This document shows positions 15,830-23,855 of a stretch of 36,997 bases of DNA, in pieces (the stretch's first letter is position 1; every line of letters starts with the position of its first letter). The notes beneath the pieces were generated by a model, which made no database searches, was not told the DNA's origin, and saw only the letters and a program-made list of their open reading frames with translations. Source of the stretch: Nitrososphaerota archaeon (GTDB lineage Archaea; Thermoproteota; Nitrososphaeria_A; Caldarchaeales; Wolframiiraptoraceae); the NCBI GenBank assembly GCA_021163925.1, contig JAGGTD010000022.1, forward strand, positions 1 through 36,997. Direction: 5' to 3'. The position numbers and the translations under genes were made by a program.

Positions 15830-16990
15830 TCAGCGAGCTCCGCCTAAAAGTTCCTCGACCGCCTCGACCACCCTACTTAAGGGATTTAAGTTCGATGAGA
15901 ACTCGGCATATTTCCCTGCGTTGATCTTATATGACTTGTTTAAGAGCAGATCCTCTATCGCCCGCTCTAAGAGCCGGGGCGTCAGCTCCTCCTGTCTAAT
16001 AATTAGCCCAGCGCCCACCTCGGCCACCGATGAAGCGTTTCCAAGCTGCTCCCCATGTGCTGAGATGGGAATCATTAAAACGGGCTTGCCGTAGGAGAGG
16101 GCTTTCGCTAAGGTTGTTTGACCAGCTCTACAGATCACTAGGTCTGAGATCTTGAAGAGTTCTAGAGGCTCATCAACCCACTCAAAGACCTTAATCCCCT
16201 CCGGTATACTCGTCCCCGGATTCGTCCCGCCGAAGGATACTATGATCTCATATCTATCGGCTAACCCTCCAAGCATTGGCAGAATTTCCTCGATGAGCTT
16301 TCTCCGCTCGTAGGATGGTCCTGTGGCGTGGAAGAAGATCCTCGGCCTCCCTCCACTCAATCGATACTTCGCCTCGATCTCTTCTCGGCTTGGGAGGTCT
16401 TCAGGTCTCTTGTCGATTATGGGGCCTATGAACTCCACTTTATCCTTGATCCCATCCGGGATGACCAAATTTTGCTTGGAGATTGTTAGTGGTGGGGGAT
16501 AGTCCGCTATGAGGATCTTATCGCTTCTAGCCCAGATCCAGCCAACGACTTGAGCGATGCCCTCCAATAGCTCGATGAGCCTCCTATACCTCGGATACAC
16601 GACCCTGATGTTGAACTGATTTAGGATCGTGAGAACGGGTTTACCTAAAAGCTTTCCAGCAATTATGGTCGACCCCCTACTATCGGATATGGCTATATCT
16701 GCGCTCTCAAGATAGTTCATCTCATATGCTATCTGCTCGGCGAACCTTATCGGAAAGAGTAAATTCCTGAAGATCGTGAGCTTTATGCTAACCTTGGCCT
16801 CGGGTAAAACTCCATATCTAACTGTTGGGACGGGTTTAACGTCGAGGTTCATCTTCCTGAGATACTCCAATCCATCGCCATAGGATGATGATGAGATCTC
16901 CCAGCCCAACTCCTTAAGCTTCCTCGCGATCGACGCACTTCTCGAGGCATGGCCGAAACCTATCCCACAGACCCCGATATGTGCCTTCAA
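15830..16990 (-). CDS. MurG-like glycosyltransferase (GT28 type)
   Basis: This GT-B fold enzyme is related to UDP-GlcNAc-dependent transferases. The N-terminal loop HIGVCGIGFGHASRS is the glycine-rich acceptor-side motif. The C-terminal half has VSFGGTNPGT and the sugar-nucleotide site ISDLVICRAGQTTLAKALSYGKPVLMIP. It may act in lipid or protein glycosylation; donor and acceptor are unknown. I prefer TTG 16990 (giving MKAHIGVCG) because a GGTG precedes it and relatives begin there; TTG 17011 is an in-frame alternative that adds seven residues. It follows the AMMECR1 gene closely on the same strand and is probably co-transcribed. Confidence 0.88.
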   Translation of the reverse strand: MKAHIGVCGIGFGHASRSASIARKLKELGWEISSSSYGDGLEYLRKMNLDVKPVPTVRYGVLPEAKVSIKLTIFRNLLFPIRFAEQIAYEMNYLESADIAISDSRGSTIIAGKLLGKPVLTILNQFNIRVVYPRYRRLIELLEGIAQVVGWIWARSDKILIADYPPPLTISKQNLVIPDGIKDKVEFIGPIIDKRPEDLPSREEIEAKYRLSGGRPRIFFHATGPSYERRKLIEEILPMLGGLADRYEIIVSFGGTNPGTSIPEGIKVFEWVDEPLELFKISDLVICRAGQTTLAKALSYGKPVLMIPISAHGEQLGNASSVAEVGAGLIIRQEELTPRLLERAIEDLLLNKSYKINAGKYAEFSSNLNPLSRVVEAVEELLGGAR

Positions 16991-17019
16991 GCCACGGCAC
17001 CGAGGTCTCAAGCCGAGGT

Positions 17020-17637
17020 TTATCTCTTTGGCGTAAGCTTTTCTTCAACTATCTCTCCTCTAGGCGTCTTCTCCGCGAATATCTGCGCCGTAAACCTATA
17101 GATCCTCGCCCTACCCGTGAGCCAGTAGGTCGATGGGAGACCGGCTTTAAGCGATAGATGCATTAGGTATTCCTCCGGAGTCCAATTATACTCCACGGGG
17201 ACTTGTGGTAGGAGTAGGCCGCTGAACCCACCTGCCTCGATTATCAAACCATCCCTACCTATAACGATCTTCTCGGGAAGCTTTTTCGGATCATCATACT
17301 TTATCTCCTCAGGTTTCGTCAAGACGCTCACCTCTATCACGATCTCATCCATCTCTTTCAACCTAACTGGAGGAAATCGTGGATCGGCTGTGGCCGAGGA
17401 GATGGCGGCGTGGATCACCGCATCGACTAAGCGGTGGGTCGGATATGGTAATCCTATGCATCCCCTAAGCTCTTTAGATGGATACCTATAGAGGGTTACG
17501 AAGACTCCCCTCCTCTCGGCCAGTCTCTCAGAGGGCGGGGTCGGGGACTCAACCCTTCTCCCGGAGAGATGTTCCTCGATGCTCTTTCGCGCGAGCCTCA
17601 CCAAGAACTCTCCCTCATCTATCGTGAGCGTGGACAT
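17020..17637 (-). CDS. AMMECR1 family protein
   Basis: The 205-residue protein has the AMMECR1 signature LRGCIGLPYPTHRLVDAV near residues 57-74, ATADPRFPPV, and a C-terminal VPVEYNWTPEEYL segment. The family is found across archaea and eukaryotes; its activity is undefined, and relatives are fused or linked to radical SAM and MEMO-type proteins. A TATA box (CTTAAATA on the minus strand, 17667-17674) lies about 33 nt before ATG 17637. The glycosyltransferase follows. Confidence 0.93.
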   Translation of the reverse strand: MSTLTIDEGEFLVRLARKSIEEHLSGRRVESPTPPSERLAERRGVFVTLYRYPSKELRGCIGLPYPTHRLVDAVIHAAISSATADPRFPPVRLKEMDEIVIEVSVLTKPEEIKYDDPKKLPEKIVIGRDGLIIEAGGFSGLLLPQVPVEYNWTPEEYLMHLSLKAGLPSTYWLTGRARIYRFTAQIFAEKTPRGEIVEEKLTPKR

Positions 17638-17666
17638 CTATATTCAAGTAAAACTCGCAAGAATTC

Positions 17667-17674
17667 TATTTAAG
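17667..17674 (-). promoter_or_regulatory. TATA box of the AMMECR1-glycosyltransferase pair
   Basis: CTTAAATA on the minus strand would start transcription near 17645, a leader of under ten bases. Confidence 0.5.
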
Positions 17675-17758
17675 GGCTAAGACCTGCCTCACACACCGCC
17701 TCTAAGAGTCTCCATCACAACGTCTCCCGCTATTTACATGGCTTGTTCATGACCGCCT

Positions 17759-18514
17759 TTAATCGAGCGACTCATCTATGCTTCCATCGGGCAACATATT
17801 ATCTGGATGCCATATCCCTCTTTCCTCAAGCTGATATCTCTTACAGCTCTCCCAATCCCCCTTACAGAAGAGTTCAATCCACCTCCTATCAAGCTTCCCC
17901 TCCTCATAATATCTCATCATCGGGCATACTCGACGCCACTTACACTCGCGCTTAAACACCGAAAGCTTCCTATAGTGTCTCGCAACCTCCTCCTCTAGTT
18001 GCGGGTTGTAGAGTAGGGAGGCTGGATGAGGTAGGGGATAGATCTTCACCTTGCCAGTCCATATGAGCTTACCATAAACTAGGTGGAAGTCTCTCTTCTC
18101 GGGTATTTTGAGGCCATTCTTCTCAAATAGGTATTTGGTCGCGAAATAGCCTAGGGGGACGAGGATCTCCGGCCGTATCAAGGCGATCTCCTCCTCCAGC
18201 CAATCGCTGCAAGCCTCTATCTCCCTCTGCTTCGGCCTCCTATTATGGGGTAGATGACATTTGACTAGATTCGTCATGTATATCTCCCCCCTATCGACAC
18301 CCGCCTTCTCCAAAAGTCTATCCAAGACCTTACCAGAGGGGCCGACGAACATGCGCTGCTGTAGATTCTCCAACCTACCGGGGGATTGAGCGATCAGCAT
18401 GAGCCGCGCATCCAGGTTTCCTTCGCCGCAGAGGGCTGTGACACCTAGCTTACAGCGGTTACATGCCTTGATGGCGTTGCAGAGCTCCATGAACTTCTCA
18501 AATTTCGATCCCAT
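17759..18514 (-). CDS. family 4-type uracil-DNA glycosylase with C-terminal cysteine domain
   Basis: The protein has the four iron-sulfur cysteines of family 4 enzymes: C18, C21, C86 and C102 with the expected spacing. It also has MFVGPSGKVLD, the NLVKCHLP segment and HPAS (163-166). Such enzymes remove uracil from DNA. Motif A, usually GEAPG, reads AQSPG (42-46): the glutamate that is important in family 4 is glutamine. From about residue 188 an extra ~60-residue region carries C191, C197, C217 and C224 in CPMMRYYEEGKLD and CKGDWESCKRY patterns, ending in PDNMLPDG; it looks like a small metal or iron-sulfur-binding module. I chose ATG 18514; TTG 18520 in frame is an alternative and lies at the predicted transcript start. 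Confidence 0.85.
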   Translation of the reverse strand: MGSKFEKFMELCNAIKACNRCKLGVTALCGEGNLDARLMLIAQSPGRLENLQQRMFVGPSGKVLDRLLEKAGVDRGEIYMTNLVKCHLPHNRRPKQREIEACSDWLEEEIALIRPEILVPLGYFATKYLFEKNGLKIPEKRDFHLVYGKLIWTGKVKIYPLPHPASLLYNPQLEEEVARHYRKLSVFKRECKWRRVCPMMRYYEEGKLDRRWIELFCKGDWESCKRYQLEERGIWHPDNMLPDGSIDESLD

Positions 18515-18540
18515 TGACAACGATAATCTTTGGGAGATGG

Positions 18541-18550
18541 GATAAATAGC
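18541..18550 (-). promoter_or_regulatory. TATA box of the uracil-DNA glycosylase gene
   Basis: GCTATTTATC on the minus strand is centred about 25 nt before 18520, placing the transcript start at or just before the first codon. Confidence 0.5.
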
Positions 18551-18562
18551 TATCGGCTTAAG

Positions 18563-19018
18563 CTACGCCTCTGAGCTTGCGAGCCTCTCTTCGGCATCCT
18601 TAATCGTCTTCATGATATTCCTCCAATGGGAGCCCCTCCAATACCTCTTCCCACAGTTTGGGCATATCCACTCCTCTCTAGGCTTATCGTTCACGAGCTT
18701 CAGGGGGGAGTTGCAGACTGGGCACCTAGTCCTATTTCGATCAAATCTCAGCTTTATCCCATATCTCTTGGCCAGCTCTGCGAGAACCTCGGGCGAATCG
18801 TTCTTCGAGATGTAGAAAGTCTCTAGACCGTTTCTGATGGCGTTTAATGCAAGCTCCCTATCCATCGTTAAGATTATCCTATCCTCCTCTAGAGCCCTCT
18901 TGATTAATTCCCCGTCATCACCACTCCAATAAATTGTGTCGTATCCAAGTATTCTGAGCCAGGTCACGATGTTTCCGAGCATGGCATCGACTATGAACTT
19001 CTCCTCCAGCTCCCTCAT
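18563..19018 (-). CDS. Mut7-C RNase-like domain protein (PIN-like fold plus zinc ribbon)
   Basis: The 151-residue protein matches the Mut7-C family: FIVDAMLGNIVTWLRILGYD at the N-terminus with D11, TMDRELA with D53, then a zinc ribbon made by C99, C102, C119 and C122, and the closing RGSHWRNI. The family has a PIN-like nuclease fold and is presumed to act on RNA. Its ATG overlaps the TGA of the CBS/zinc-ribbon gene (ATGA, 19015-19018), so the two are translationally coupled. Confidence 0.92.
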   Translation of the reverse strand: MRELEEKFIVDAMLGNIVTWLRILGYDTIYWSGDDGELIKRALEEDRIILTMDRELALNAIRNGLETFYISKNDSPEVLAELAKRYGIKLRFDRNRTRCPVCNSPLKLVNDKPREEWICPNCGKRYWRGSHWRNIMKTIKDAEERLASSEA

Positions 19019-19599
19019 CCCCTTTCCTTCCTCTTCTCCCTCAATAGTTCAAGCCTGCAGTCCTCGCAGAGATATCTTCCCTCAACGTTTAGAAGCATGT
19101 CAGACCATTCTCCACAATTATCGCAGTATCCCTCAATATATCCCTCCTTGCTCCTCGGGAAGCTCACCCCCATTATCTTCATATTTTCTCTAACTATCTC
19201 TAGAATCTCTGGGGTTACTCGGAGTATGTCCTTTATGCTCACGAGCCCCGCCAATCTATTCTTGTAGATCACAGCGAGCCTATTCACCTTAAGCTTATTC
19301 ATCTTCCTCAAGGCGTCCTCGATCCTCGCATCGGGATCTATTGTCTGGAGAGGTGTGCTCATGATGTCCTTTAGCTTGACCTCATTTGGCTTGAGGTTCT
19401 TCGCGATAACCTTATTCACTAGATCCGTCTTGGTGACTATCCCAACAGGCTCACCTCTCTGGCCCGTGACTATTATCGCTCCAACCCCATACTTCATCAT
19501 CTTCTTCGCCGCATCCTCAGCGGTCTCATGCTCCTCCGCCTCGATCACGGGACTCGACATAACCTCCCTAACCAAGACCTCATCGGTGAGCTCCCTCAA
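19015..19599 (-). CDS. two-CBS-domain protein with C-terminal zinc ribbon
   Basis: Two CBS domains (about 8-65 and 72-130) are recognisable by VREVMSSPVIEAEEHETAEDA, GAIIVTGQRGEPVGIVTKTDL and LKDIMSTPLQTIDPDARIEDA. They are followed by a CDNC...CEDC zinc ribbon near 157-185. CBS pairs sense adenine nucleotides or S-adenosylmethionine; the ribbon suggests contact with nucleic acid or protein. It starts with TTG 19599, whose TTGA overlaps the stop of the small ORF upstream, and it ends overlapping the Mut7-C start. The whole run is probably one operon. Confidence 0.9.
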   Translation of the reverse strand: MRELTDEVLVREVMSSPVIEAEEHETAEDAAKKMMKYGVGAIIVTGQRGEPVGIVTKTDLVNKVIAKNLKPNEVKLKDIMSTPLQTIDPDARIEDALRKMNKLKVNRLAVIYKNRLAGLVSIKDILRVTPEILEIVRENMKIMGVSFPRSKEGYIEGYCDNCGEWSDMLLNVEGRYLCEDCRLELLREKRKERG

Positions 19600-19709
19600 C
19601 TCGCCTCACTACCGTGAATTACTTTACCTAGACACCTTTTAAGCTTATTCATCTCCTTTAAAGCCTCTTCTGTCAGCTCCCTGCCCGTCCTCTTCCACTT
19701 AATATTCAT
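19596..19709 (-). CDS. 37-residue hypothetical protein in the CBS-Mut7C operon
   Basis: The ATG at 19709 follows the stop of the preceding small ORF by one base. The TGA (19596-19598) overlaps the TTG of the CBS gene. The product is basic and helical (starting MNIKWKRTGRELTEEALKEM) with no motif I recognise. The packed arrangement, with 1-nt gap and TTGA overlap, is the main support that it is translated. It could also be the second half of a frameshifted gene joined to the small ORF upstream. Confidence 0.5.
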   Translation of the reverse strand: MNIKWKRTGRELTEEALKEMNKLKRCLGKVIHGSEAS

Positions 19710-19710
19710 C

Positions 19711-19851
19711 TTATTCGAATCCGTCTAAATCATCAGCCCTAAATGCTCCTCCCGCCACGTGTTCCTCGAGCTCGCTATAACTTGGGTCATCCACCCTCTT
19801 GAAGAGCCTTGAACTCTCCAACTCTAATCGCCTTCTCAAGCCCCTGCTCAT
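19711..19851 (-). CDS. 46-residue hypothetical protein heading the CBS-Mut7C operon
   Basis: The ATG at 19851 opens a 46-codon frame ending in TAA at 19711-19713, one base before the next small gene. The product has a basic N-terminus (SRGLRRRLELE) and an acidic end (GGAFRADDLDGFE); no family is recognised. An AT-rich TATA-like stretch (about 19890-19899, minus strand) lies about 45 nt upstream. Tight linkage to the following three genes supports it being real. Confidence 0.48.
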   Translation of the reverse strand: MSRGLRRRLELESSRLFKRVDDPSYSELEEHVAGGAFRADDLDGFE

Positions 19852-19999
19852 CGAGAGATCGTGACCGAATTTCTTCAAAGTCTCAGGAAAATATTATCAC
19901 CTTGAATGAGCCTGAATCCCACGACATTCGCTTCTATGTCAAGGCGTTTAAGGTTCTGAGCGATGAGATGTTGCATGGGGCCGACAAGGGAGAGGATAT
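19852..19999. other. intergenic gap between VapC and the small-ORF operon
   Basis: This 148-base gap contains the likely promoter of the micro-ORF operon on the minus strand. I see no RNA gene or further protein. A plus-strand open frame crossing it (19809-20072) runs antisense into vapC and is probably a shadow. Confidence 0.4.
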
Positions 20000-20443
20000 T
20001 CATAGGATCTCTTTTAGCCTGCGTACTTTAAATCCAGGTTTTATTGAGGATATCTCTTCTGAGAGTTTGTGAAGCTCTTCGTCTTCTGTTACCAGTACTT
20101 CCGCGTGGTTTATCGCCGAAGAGAGTATTATGCAGTCTATGAAGTCGTCTATTAGCTTTCTCAATCTGAAAGCAGTCAGTAGTATTGACGATTCATGCAT
20201 TCGCGTTATCTTTATCCTCTCATCGTATACTATCGCGTTTATGCCTCTACATACTCTCTCGGGCGATAATCTTCCCTCAACAACATATTTGGCACCCTTC
20301 GCTGAGAGCTCAAATAAGCTGACCTCACTTATGAATAGCTCATGACCTTTATCGGCTAGGTTGAGGACGGCTTTCTCGTTGAGATCCTTGACAGATATGC
20401 CTATGGCTGGAAGGAGATACGTTGTGTCCAGTAGCAGTTTCAT
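20000..20443 (-). CDS. vapC: PIN-domain toxin VapC
   Basis: The 147-residue PIN-fold protein carries the acidic residues expected for an RNase of the VapC type: D6 (LLLDTTYLL), E45 (SLFELSAKG), D100/D103 (IDDFIDC) and D121 (VTEDEEL). VapC toxins cut tRNA or rRNA when freed from their antitoxin. The ATG overlaps the stop of the antitoxin gene by four bases, the usual vapB-vapC layout. Confidence 0.9.
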   Translation of the reverse strand: MKLLLDTTYLLPAIGISVKDLNEKAVLNLADKGHELFISEVSLFELSAKGAKYVVEGRLSPERVCRGINAIVYDERIKITRMHESSILLTAFRLRKLIDDFIDCIILSSAINHAEVLVTEDEELHKLSEEISSIKPGFKVRRLKEIL

Positions 20444-20673
20444 GTTTGAGCCCTCTTCGAAAGCTCTTTCCTGAAGCTATGAAATTCTTCTAGGGTTATC
20501 TCTACGGCTGGGGGCTCGGAGAGAACTTCCTCTAGGCTTGGAACGGGCTCTACTATGAGACGGCCATCCTCGATCTTGTAGATCACCTTGCTATGCGGCT
20601 TTAAGCCTAGTTTCTCCCGAATCTCCTTGGGAGGGAACAGCTCCCCTTTCGAGCCCACTCGACTTTCAGCCAT
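20440..20673 (-). CDS. vapB: AbrB/SpoVT-type antitoxin VapB
   Basis: The 77-residue protein has an N-terminal swapped-hairpin DNA-binding domain (SRVGSKGELFPPKEIREKLGL, then KVIYKIEDGRLIVEPVP). A C-terminal tail probably wraps and inhibits the toxin. It would bind its own promoter. A GGTGAT ribosome binding site at 20682-20687 and a TATA box at 20709-20716 support ATG 20673. Confidence 0.9.
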   Translation of the reverse strand: MAESRVGSKGELFPPKEIREKLGLKPHSKVIYKIEDGRLIVEPVPSLEEVLSEPPAVEITLEEFHSFRKELSKRAQT

Positions 20674-20681
20674 ATTTCTGA

Positions 20682-20716
20682 ATCACCGAGTAAAAATCTC
20701 TTTTTCAGATATATAA
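20682..20716 (-). promoter_or_regulatory. vapBC promoter and ribosome binding site
   Basis: TTATATAT on the minus strand (20709-20716) would start transcription near 20688. A GGTGAT ribosome binding site (20682-20687) stands 8 nt before the ATG. The gap behind it, up to the rqcH end, holds nothing else recognisable. Confidence 0.5.
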
Positions 20717-20846
20717 CCTTTATCCACTTCGCCTAAGACCCTCCTCTCTAAAAGAATTAGCCAGGCTTTCTGGGAAGATGGAAGAATATTGGAGTTTGGG
20801 CGAAATTCGGTCGACGTAAAGCCTCATCGTCGGAAACTGCTAGCCC

Positions 20847-20852
20847 AAAAAA
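20847..20852 (-). terminator. T-run terminator after rqcH
   Basis: A run of six T on the minus strand lies ten bases after the rqcH stop. Archaeal RNA polymerase stops at such U-rich tracts without needing a hairpin. Confidence 0.4.
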
Positions 20853-20861
20853 TCCTTTTCC

Positions 20862-22775
20862 CTAATCTTTGACTAACTCGCCCGAACCATATGGTATTAG
20901 CTCCATTATCCTTTCCTTCAAGAGGTTTAAGCTCCTCCTATCAAAACGCATATTCTCGGTTAATATCTTCACCGCTTCCTCAGCAAGCTCCGCGGACTTT
21001 CTCCTACCCGGCACAATCTTGACCAATCTCACAGCTCTTCCGGCTAATGCTTGGCTTGGGCCATAGATTAATTCGAGATCTTTGGTTAAGCCTATGGCGA
21101 GTTCGAGCCTTACGGTCATGTAATTTCTCTCACCCTTCACTATGAACCCTCCCCTCGGCAGATAATGGCCTGGCGGGGGTTTAAACGATATTTGATCTGC
21201 TTTGACATAGTATACAGTTATCTGGGACATCCTCTCACGCCAAGCTCTACTGTAGGTTGCCGCGAATTGAGCCGCTTCAACCCTAGATCTCTCTCCAGCT
21301 CTCAATCCATCCTTCAGGATAACGGCCGCCGCCCCCCTAACCTCTGCGTGGAAGATGAGGTCGCTTGGCTCGAGGTGTTTTTTCAATAATGATATATTGC
21401 TTGAGGCATCTTTACCAGCCACGGCCAAGAATCCCTCCGATGTGATAAACCATCTATATCGCTCATACCATCTCCTCGGAGACGGCCTTAACTTCGCAGA
21501 AACCTTTAGGAGAACTTCCTCGATCTCCTCAGTCTCCCGCCTCCTCAATTTATCGATCTTGGACTCTATCTCCTCGGCCTCCCTCAATAATCTCTCAGCA
21601 GCCTCCATAGACTTCTTCGCATCATTGAATAGGTTTGAGATCTGCTTCATCAAGGACTCATCGGTCTTTAGGGTTAGGGTCTCTTCATCGACGCTGATCT
21701 TCATCTCCCTTCTACGGCTACTTACCTCAACCTTTAACTCATCGACCTCGTGAATTCCATCGATCTCCTTAACTTCTTCCAGTCTTGAGTGTAATTTGAA
21801 GAGTTTTTGAGCCAGTTCTCTCAGCCTCTTCGACCTCGTGATGAGTTTATTCGCGATAAACCTCTTTTCATCCAACTTCTCCTTAAGCTCCTGGATCTTA
21901 TCCTCCATCTCTCTCCTCCTCTCCTCTTCAACCCTCAAAGCGAGTTCATGTTCATAGGATTCTCGAAAGGCTTGATTCAAGTTATCGACATCTTTAAAGC
22001 TATAGCCCCTCGACTTGAAGATCTCCATCCGATATGGGAGAGGTTGGGGAGCCTCGCCTGGGAGCTGGGCCAACGTAGGCCTTCCAGCCTCGATTAGATG
22101 TAAAACTTTTTTGAACGCCTCTATGATTCTCGCCTTCTGCTCCTCGTCGAGATCCTTCACCTTAACCCCCTTATCGACCCCAGCCAGATAGAGTATCTCC
22201 TCAGCATACCTCCCTCCTAAGCCAGCCTTAGACGCCAGCTCGGAGACGATCTTCCTATTCGGATCTAATGTTCTGAATATCTCCTCTAAACTCGTCTCCG
22301 CTATGGATGGCCTTGGAGGTGGAAGCCTATACATCTCCCCCGGAGCTATCACCCTATCCCTCATCCTTAGGTGGTGGAGCGACTCGATTATCCTACCATC
22401 CTGGTCAACTATTATTAATGTGCCCTTTGGCAAGAACTCGGAGATAAGCTTGAAAGTCTTCCCACCCTTCTCAAGCTCCATAACCATTACCCTCTCACCC
22501 TCCACGAGCCTTAGATCGCGTATCCTCGAACCCGAGACCAATCTTCTAAGAATCCTACCCCTCTCACTAAGCTTGGTGGGCTTCTCATAGCTTCCCTCAA
22601 CTAGGTAAAAGAATCTTCCCGGAACTATCCTGAGCTCTCCTGAGAAGTTCTCGGATCTAAGCTTCAATATTATTGAGCCATCGTCCATATGGTAGAGATT
22701 TATTATCCTCGATCCTCGGATAGTGCTTGAGACCTCTTTGAGCAGCCTCTTAAGCTCAAGGTATGAGGCCGACAT
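20862..22775 (-). CDS. rqcH: ribosome quality control protein RqcH/NEMF (NFACT family)
   Basis: The 637-residue protein has the full NFACT layout. The NFACT-N domain (about 1-190) includes NLYHMDDGSIILKLR and PGRFFYL. A helix-hairpin-helix-like segment follows (KAGLGGRYAEEILYLAGVDKG). A long coiled coil spans about 285-430 with many E/K/R heptads. The NFACT-R domain (about 440-560) includes WYERYRWFITSEGFLAVAGKDASSN and HAEVRGAAAVILK. Homologues bind obstructed large ribosomal subunits with peptidyl-tRNA and extend or flag the nascent chain for degradation. Length is normal. Confidence 0.94.
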   Translation of the reverse strand: MSASYLELKRLLKEVSSTIRGSRIINLYHMDDGSIILKLRSENFSGELRIVPGRFFYLVEGSYEKPTKLSERGRILRRLVSGSRIRDLRLVEGERVMVMELEKGGKTFKLISEFLPKGTLIIVDQDGRIIESLHHLRMRDRVIAPGEMYRLPPPRPSIAETSLEEIFRTLDPNRKIVSELASKAGLGGRYAEEILYLAGVDKGVKVKDLDEEQKARIIEAFKKVLHLIEAGRPTLAQLPGEAPQPLPYRMEIFKSRGYSFKDVDNLNQAFRESYEHELALRVEEERRREMEDKIQELKEKLDEKRFIANKLITRSKRLRELAQKLFKLHSRLEEVKEIDGIHEVDELKVEVSSRRREMKISVDEETLTLKTDESLMKQISNLFNDAKKSMEAAERLLREAEEIESKIDKLRRRETEEIEEVLLKVSAKLRPSPRRWYERYRWFITSEGFLAVAGKDASSNISLLKKHLEPSDLIFHAEVRGAAAVILKDGLRAGERSRVEAAQFAATYSRAWRERMSQITVYYVKADQISFKPPPGHYLPRGGFIVKGERNYMTVRLELAIGLTKDLELIYGPSQALAGRAVRLVKIVPGRRKSAELAEEAVKILTENMRFDRRSLNLLKERIMELIPYGSGELVKD

Positions 22776-22862
22776 CCGCTAAGATCCCCTCGCATCACCC
22801 TTAAAGCTATGAGCATCACCACCTATACCTTCTCGCTAAGGGCTTGGAGGCTGGAATAGAAA

Positions 22863-22872
22863 GCTTTATATG
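22863..22872 (+). promoter_or_regulatory. TATA box of tfb
   Basis: GCTTTATATG lies about 65 nt before the tfb ATG. The transcript would have a leader of about 40 nt; a G-rich GGGGGTT stands shortly before the start codon. Confidence 0.45.
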
Positions 22873-22931
22873 ATGGTTCTTCGGAGAGATGTATGGTGGA
22901 ATAAAAAAATTGCGTGTTTGGGGGTTGAAAT

Positions 22932-23855
22932 ATGGCTAAGAAGCCTAGACCTTGGAGAGAGGGGATGATCTGCCCCGAGTGCGGGAATGATGTCCTAGTC
23001 TATGACCCCAGGACGGGTGAGGTTAGCTGCCCAAGTTGCGGCTACGTAGTTCGAGAGAGGGGTGTCGATAGAGGGCCTGAGTGGAGGAATCTGGATGAGG
23101 AGGAGGATAGGAGTAGGGTTGGAGCACCCCTCTCGATCATGTATAGGGATCATGGCCTATCCACGGTCATAGATAAGATTAATGAGGATGCCTCGGGTAG
23201 GAGGCTCCCGAAGGAGACTAGGGAGAAGCTCCTCAGGCTTAAGAAGCTTGACGCAACCTCTCAGGTGAGCGCCTCTGAGGCCAGAAACCTGCAGCAGGCG
23301 GTGAACATCCTCCAAATCTACGTGGATAAATTGCATCTAAGCCAATCTATCGCCGAGCGAGCTATGCTGATCTATAGGAGGGCCTTGAAGGCCGGGCTCG
23401 TTAGGGGTAGATCTATTAGATCTATCATGGCGGCCGCCGTCTATGCTGCGTGTAGGTCGATGCGCGCTCCAAGGGATCTCCGCGAGCTTGAGAAGGCCTA
23501 TCCAATAGTTAAGCGTAAGACGATCGCTCAGGGGTATAGGCTCTTGCTCAAGCATCTGAAGCTTAAGGTTCCGGTCGCAGACCCAGCGAGCTACTTGAAT
23601 AAGATCGCGTCGAAGGTTGGCTTAGATCAAGCAACGGTCCAAGAGGCTTTGAAGATCCTCCAAGAGGCGCATAAGAGGGGGGCAACCGTTGGGAAGGATC
23701 CAGTCGGTATAGCTGCCGCGGCGCTCTATATGGCCTGCCAAGAAACAGATCAGACGATAACTCAGAAGGATATCGCTAGGGCTGCTGGGGTGACCGAGGT
23801 CACGGTAAGGAACAGGTTTAAGGGGTTGAAGGAAGTCCTCGAGGGAGCGGCTTAA
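22932..23855 (+). CDS. tfb: transcription initiation factor TFB (TFIIB homologue)
   Basis: The 307-residue factor recruits RNA polymerase to TBP-bound promoters. The N-terminal zinc ribbon is C14, C17, C33 and C36. The B-reader/linker contains RGPEWRNLDEEEDRSRVGAP. Two cyclin folds follow, with the second repeat ending in the helix-turn-helix TQKDIARAAGVTEVTVRNRFKGL that reads the BRE. Length and motifs are complete. Its stop overlaps the end of the convergent aIF1 gene by four bases. Only one TFB is in the window. Confidence 0.97.
   Translation: MAKKPRPWREGMICPECGNDVLVYDPRTGEVSCPSCGYVVRERGVDRGPEWRNLDEEEDRSRVGAPLSIMYRDHGLSTVIDKINEDASGRRLPKETREKLLRLKKLDATSQVSASEARNLQQAVNILQIYVDKLHLSQSIAERAMLIYRRALKAGLVRGRSIRSIMAAAVYAACRSMRAPRDLRELEKAYPIVKRKTIAQGYRLLLKHLKLKVPVADPASYLNKIASKVGLDQATVQEALKILQEAHKRGATVGKDPVGIAAAALYMACQETDQTITQKDIARAAGVTEVTVRNRFKGLKEVLEGAA

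Noticed and set aside
19809-20072. 87-codon plus-strand ORF running into vapC
   Set aside because: Its 3' part is antisense to vapC and its 5' part lies over the small-ORF operon start. It has no recognisable domain.
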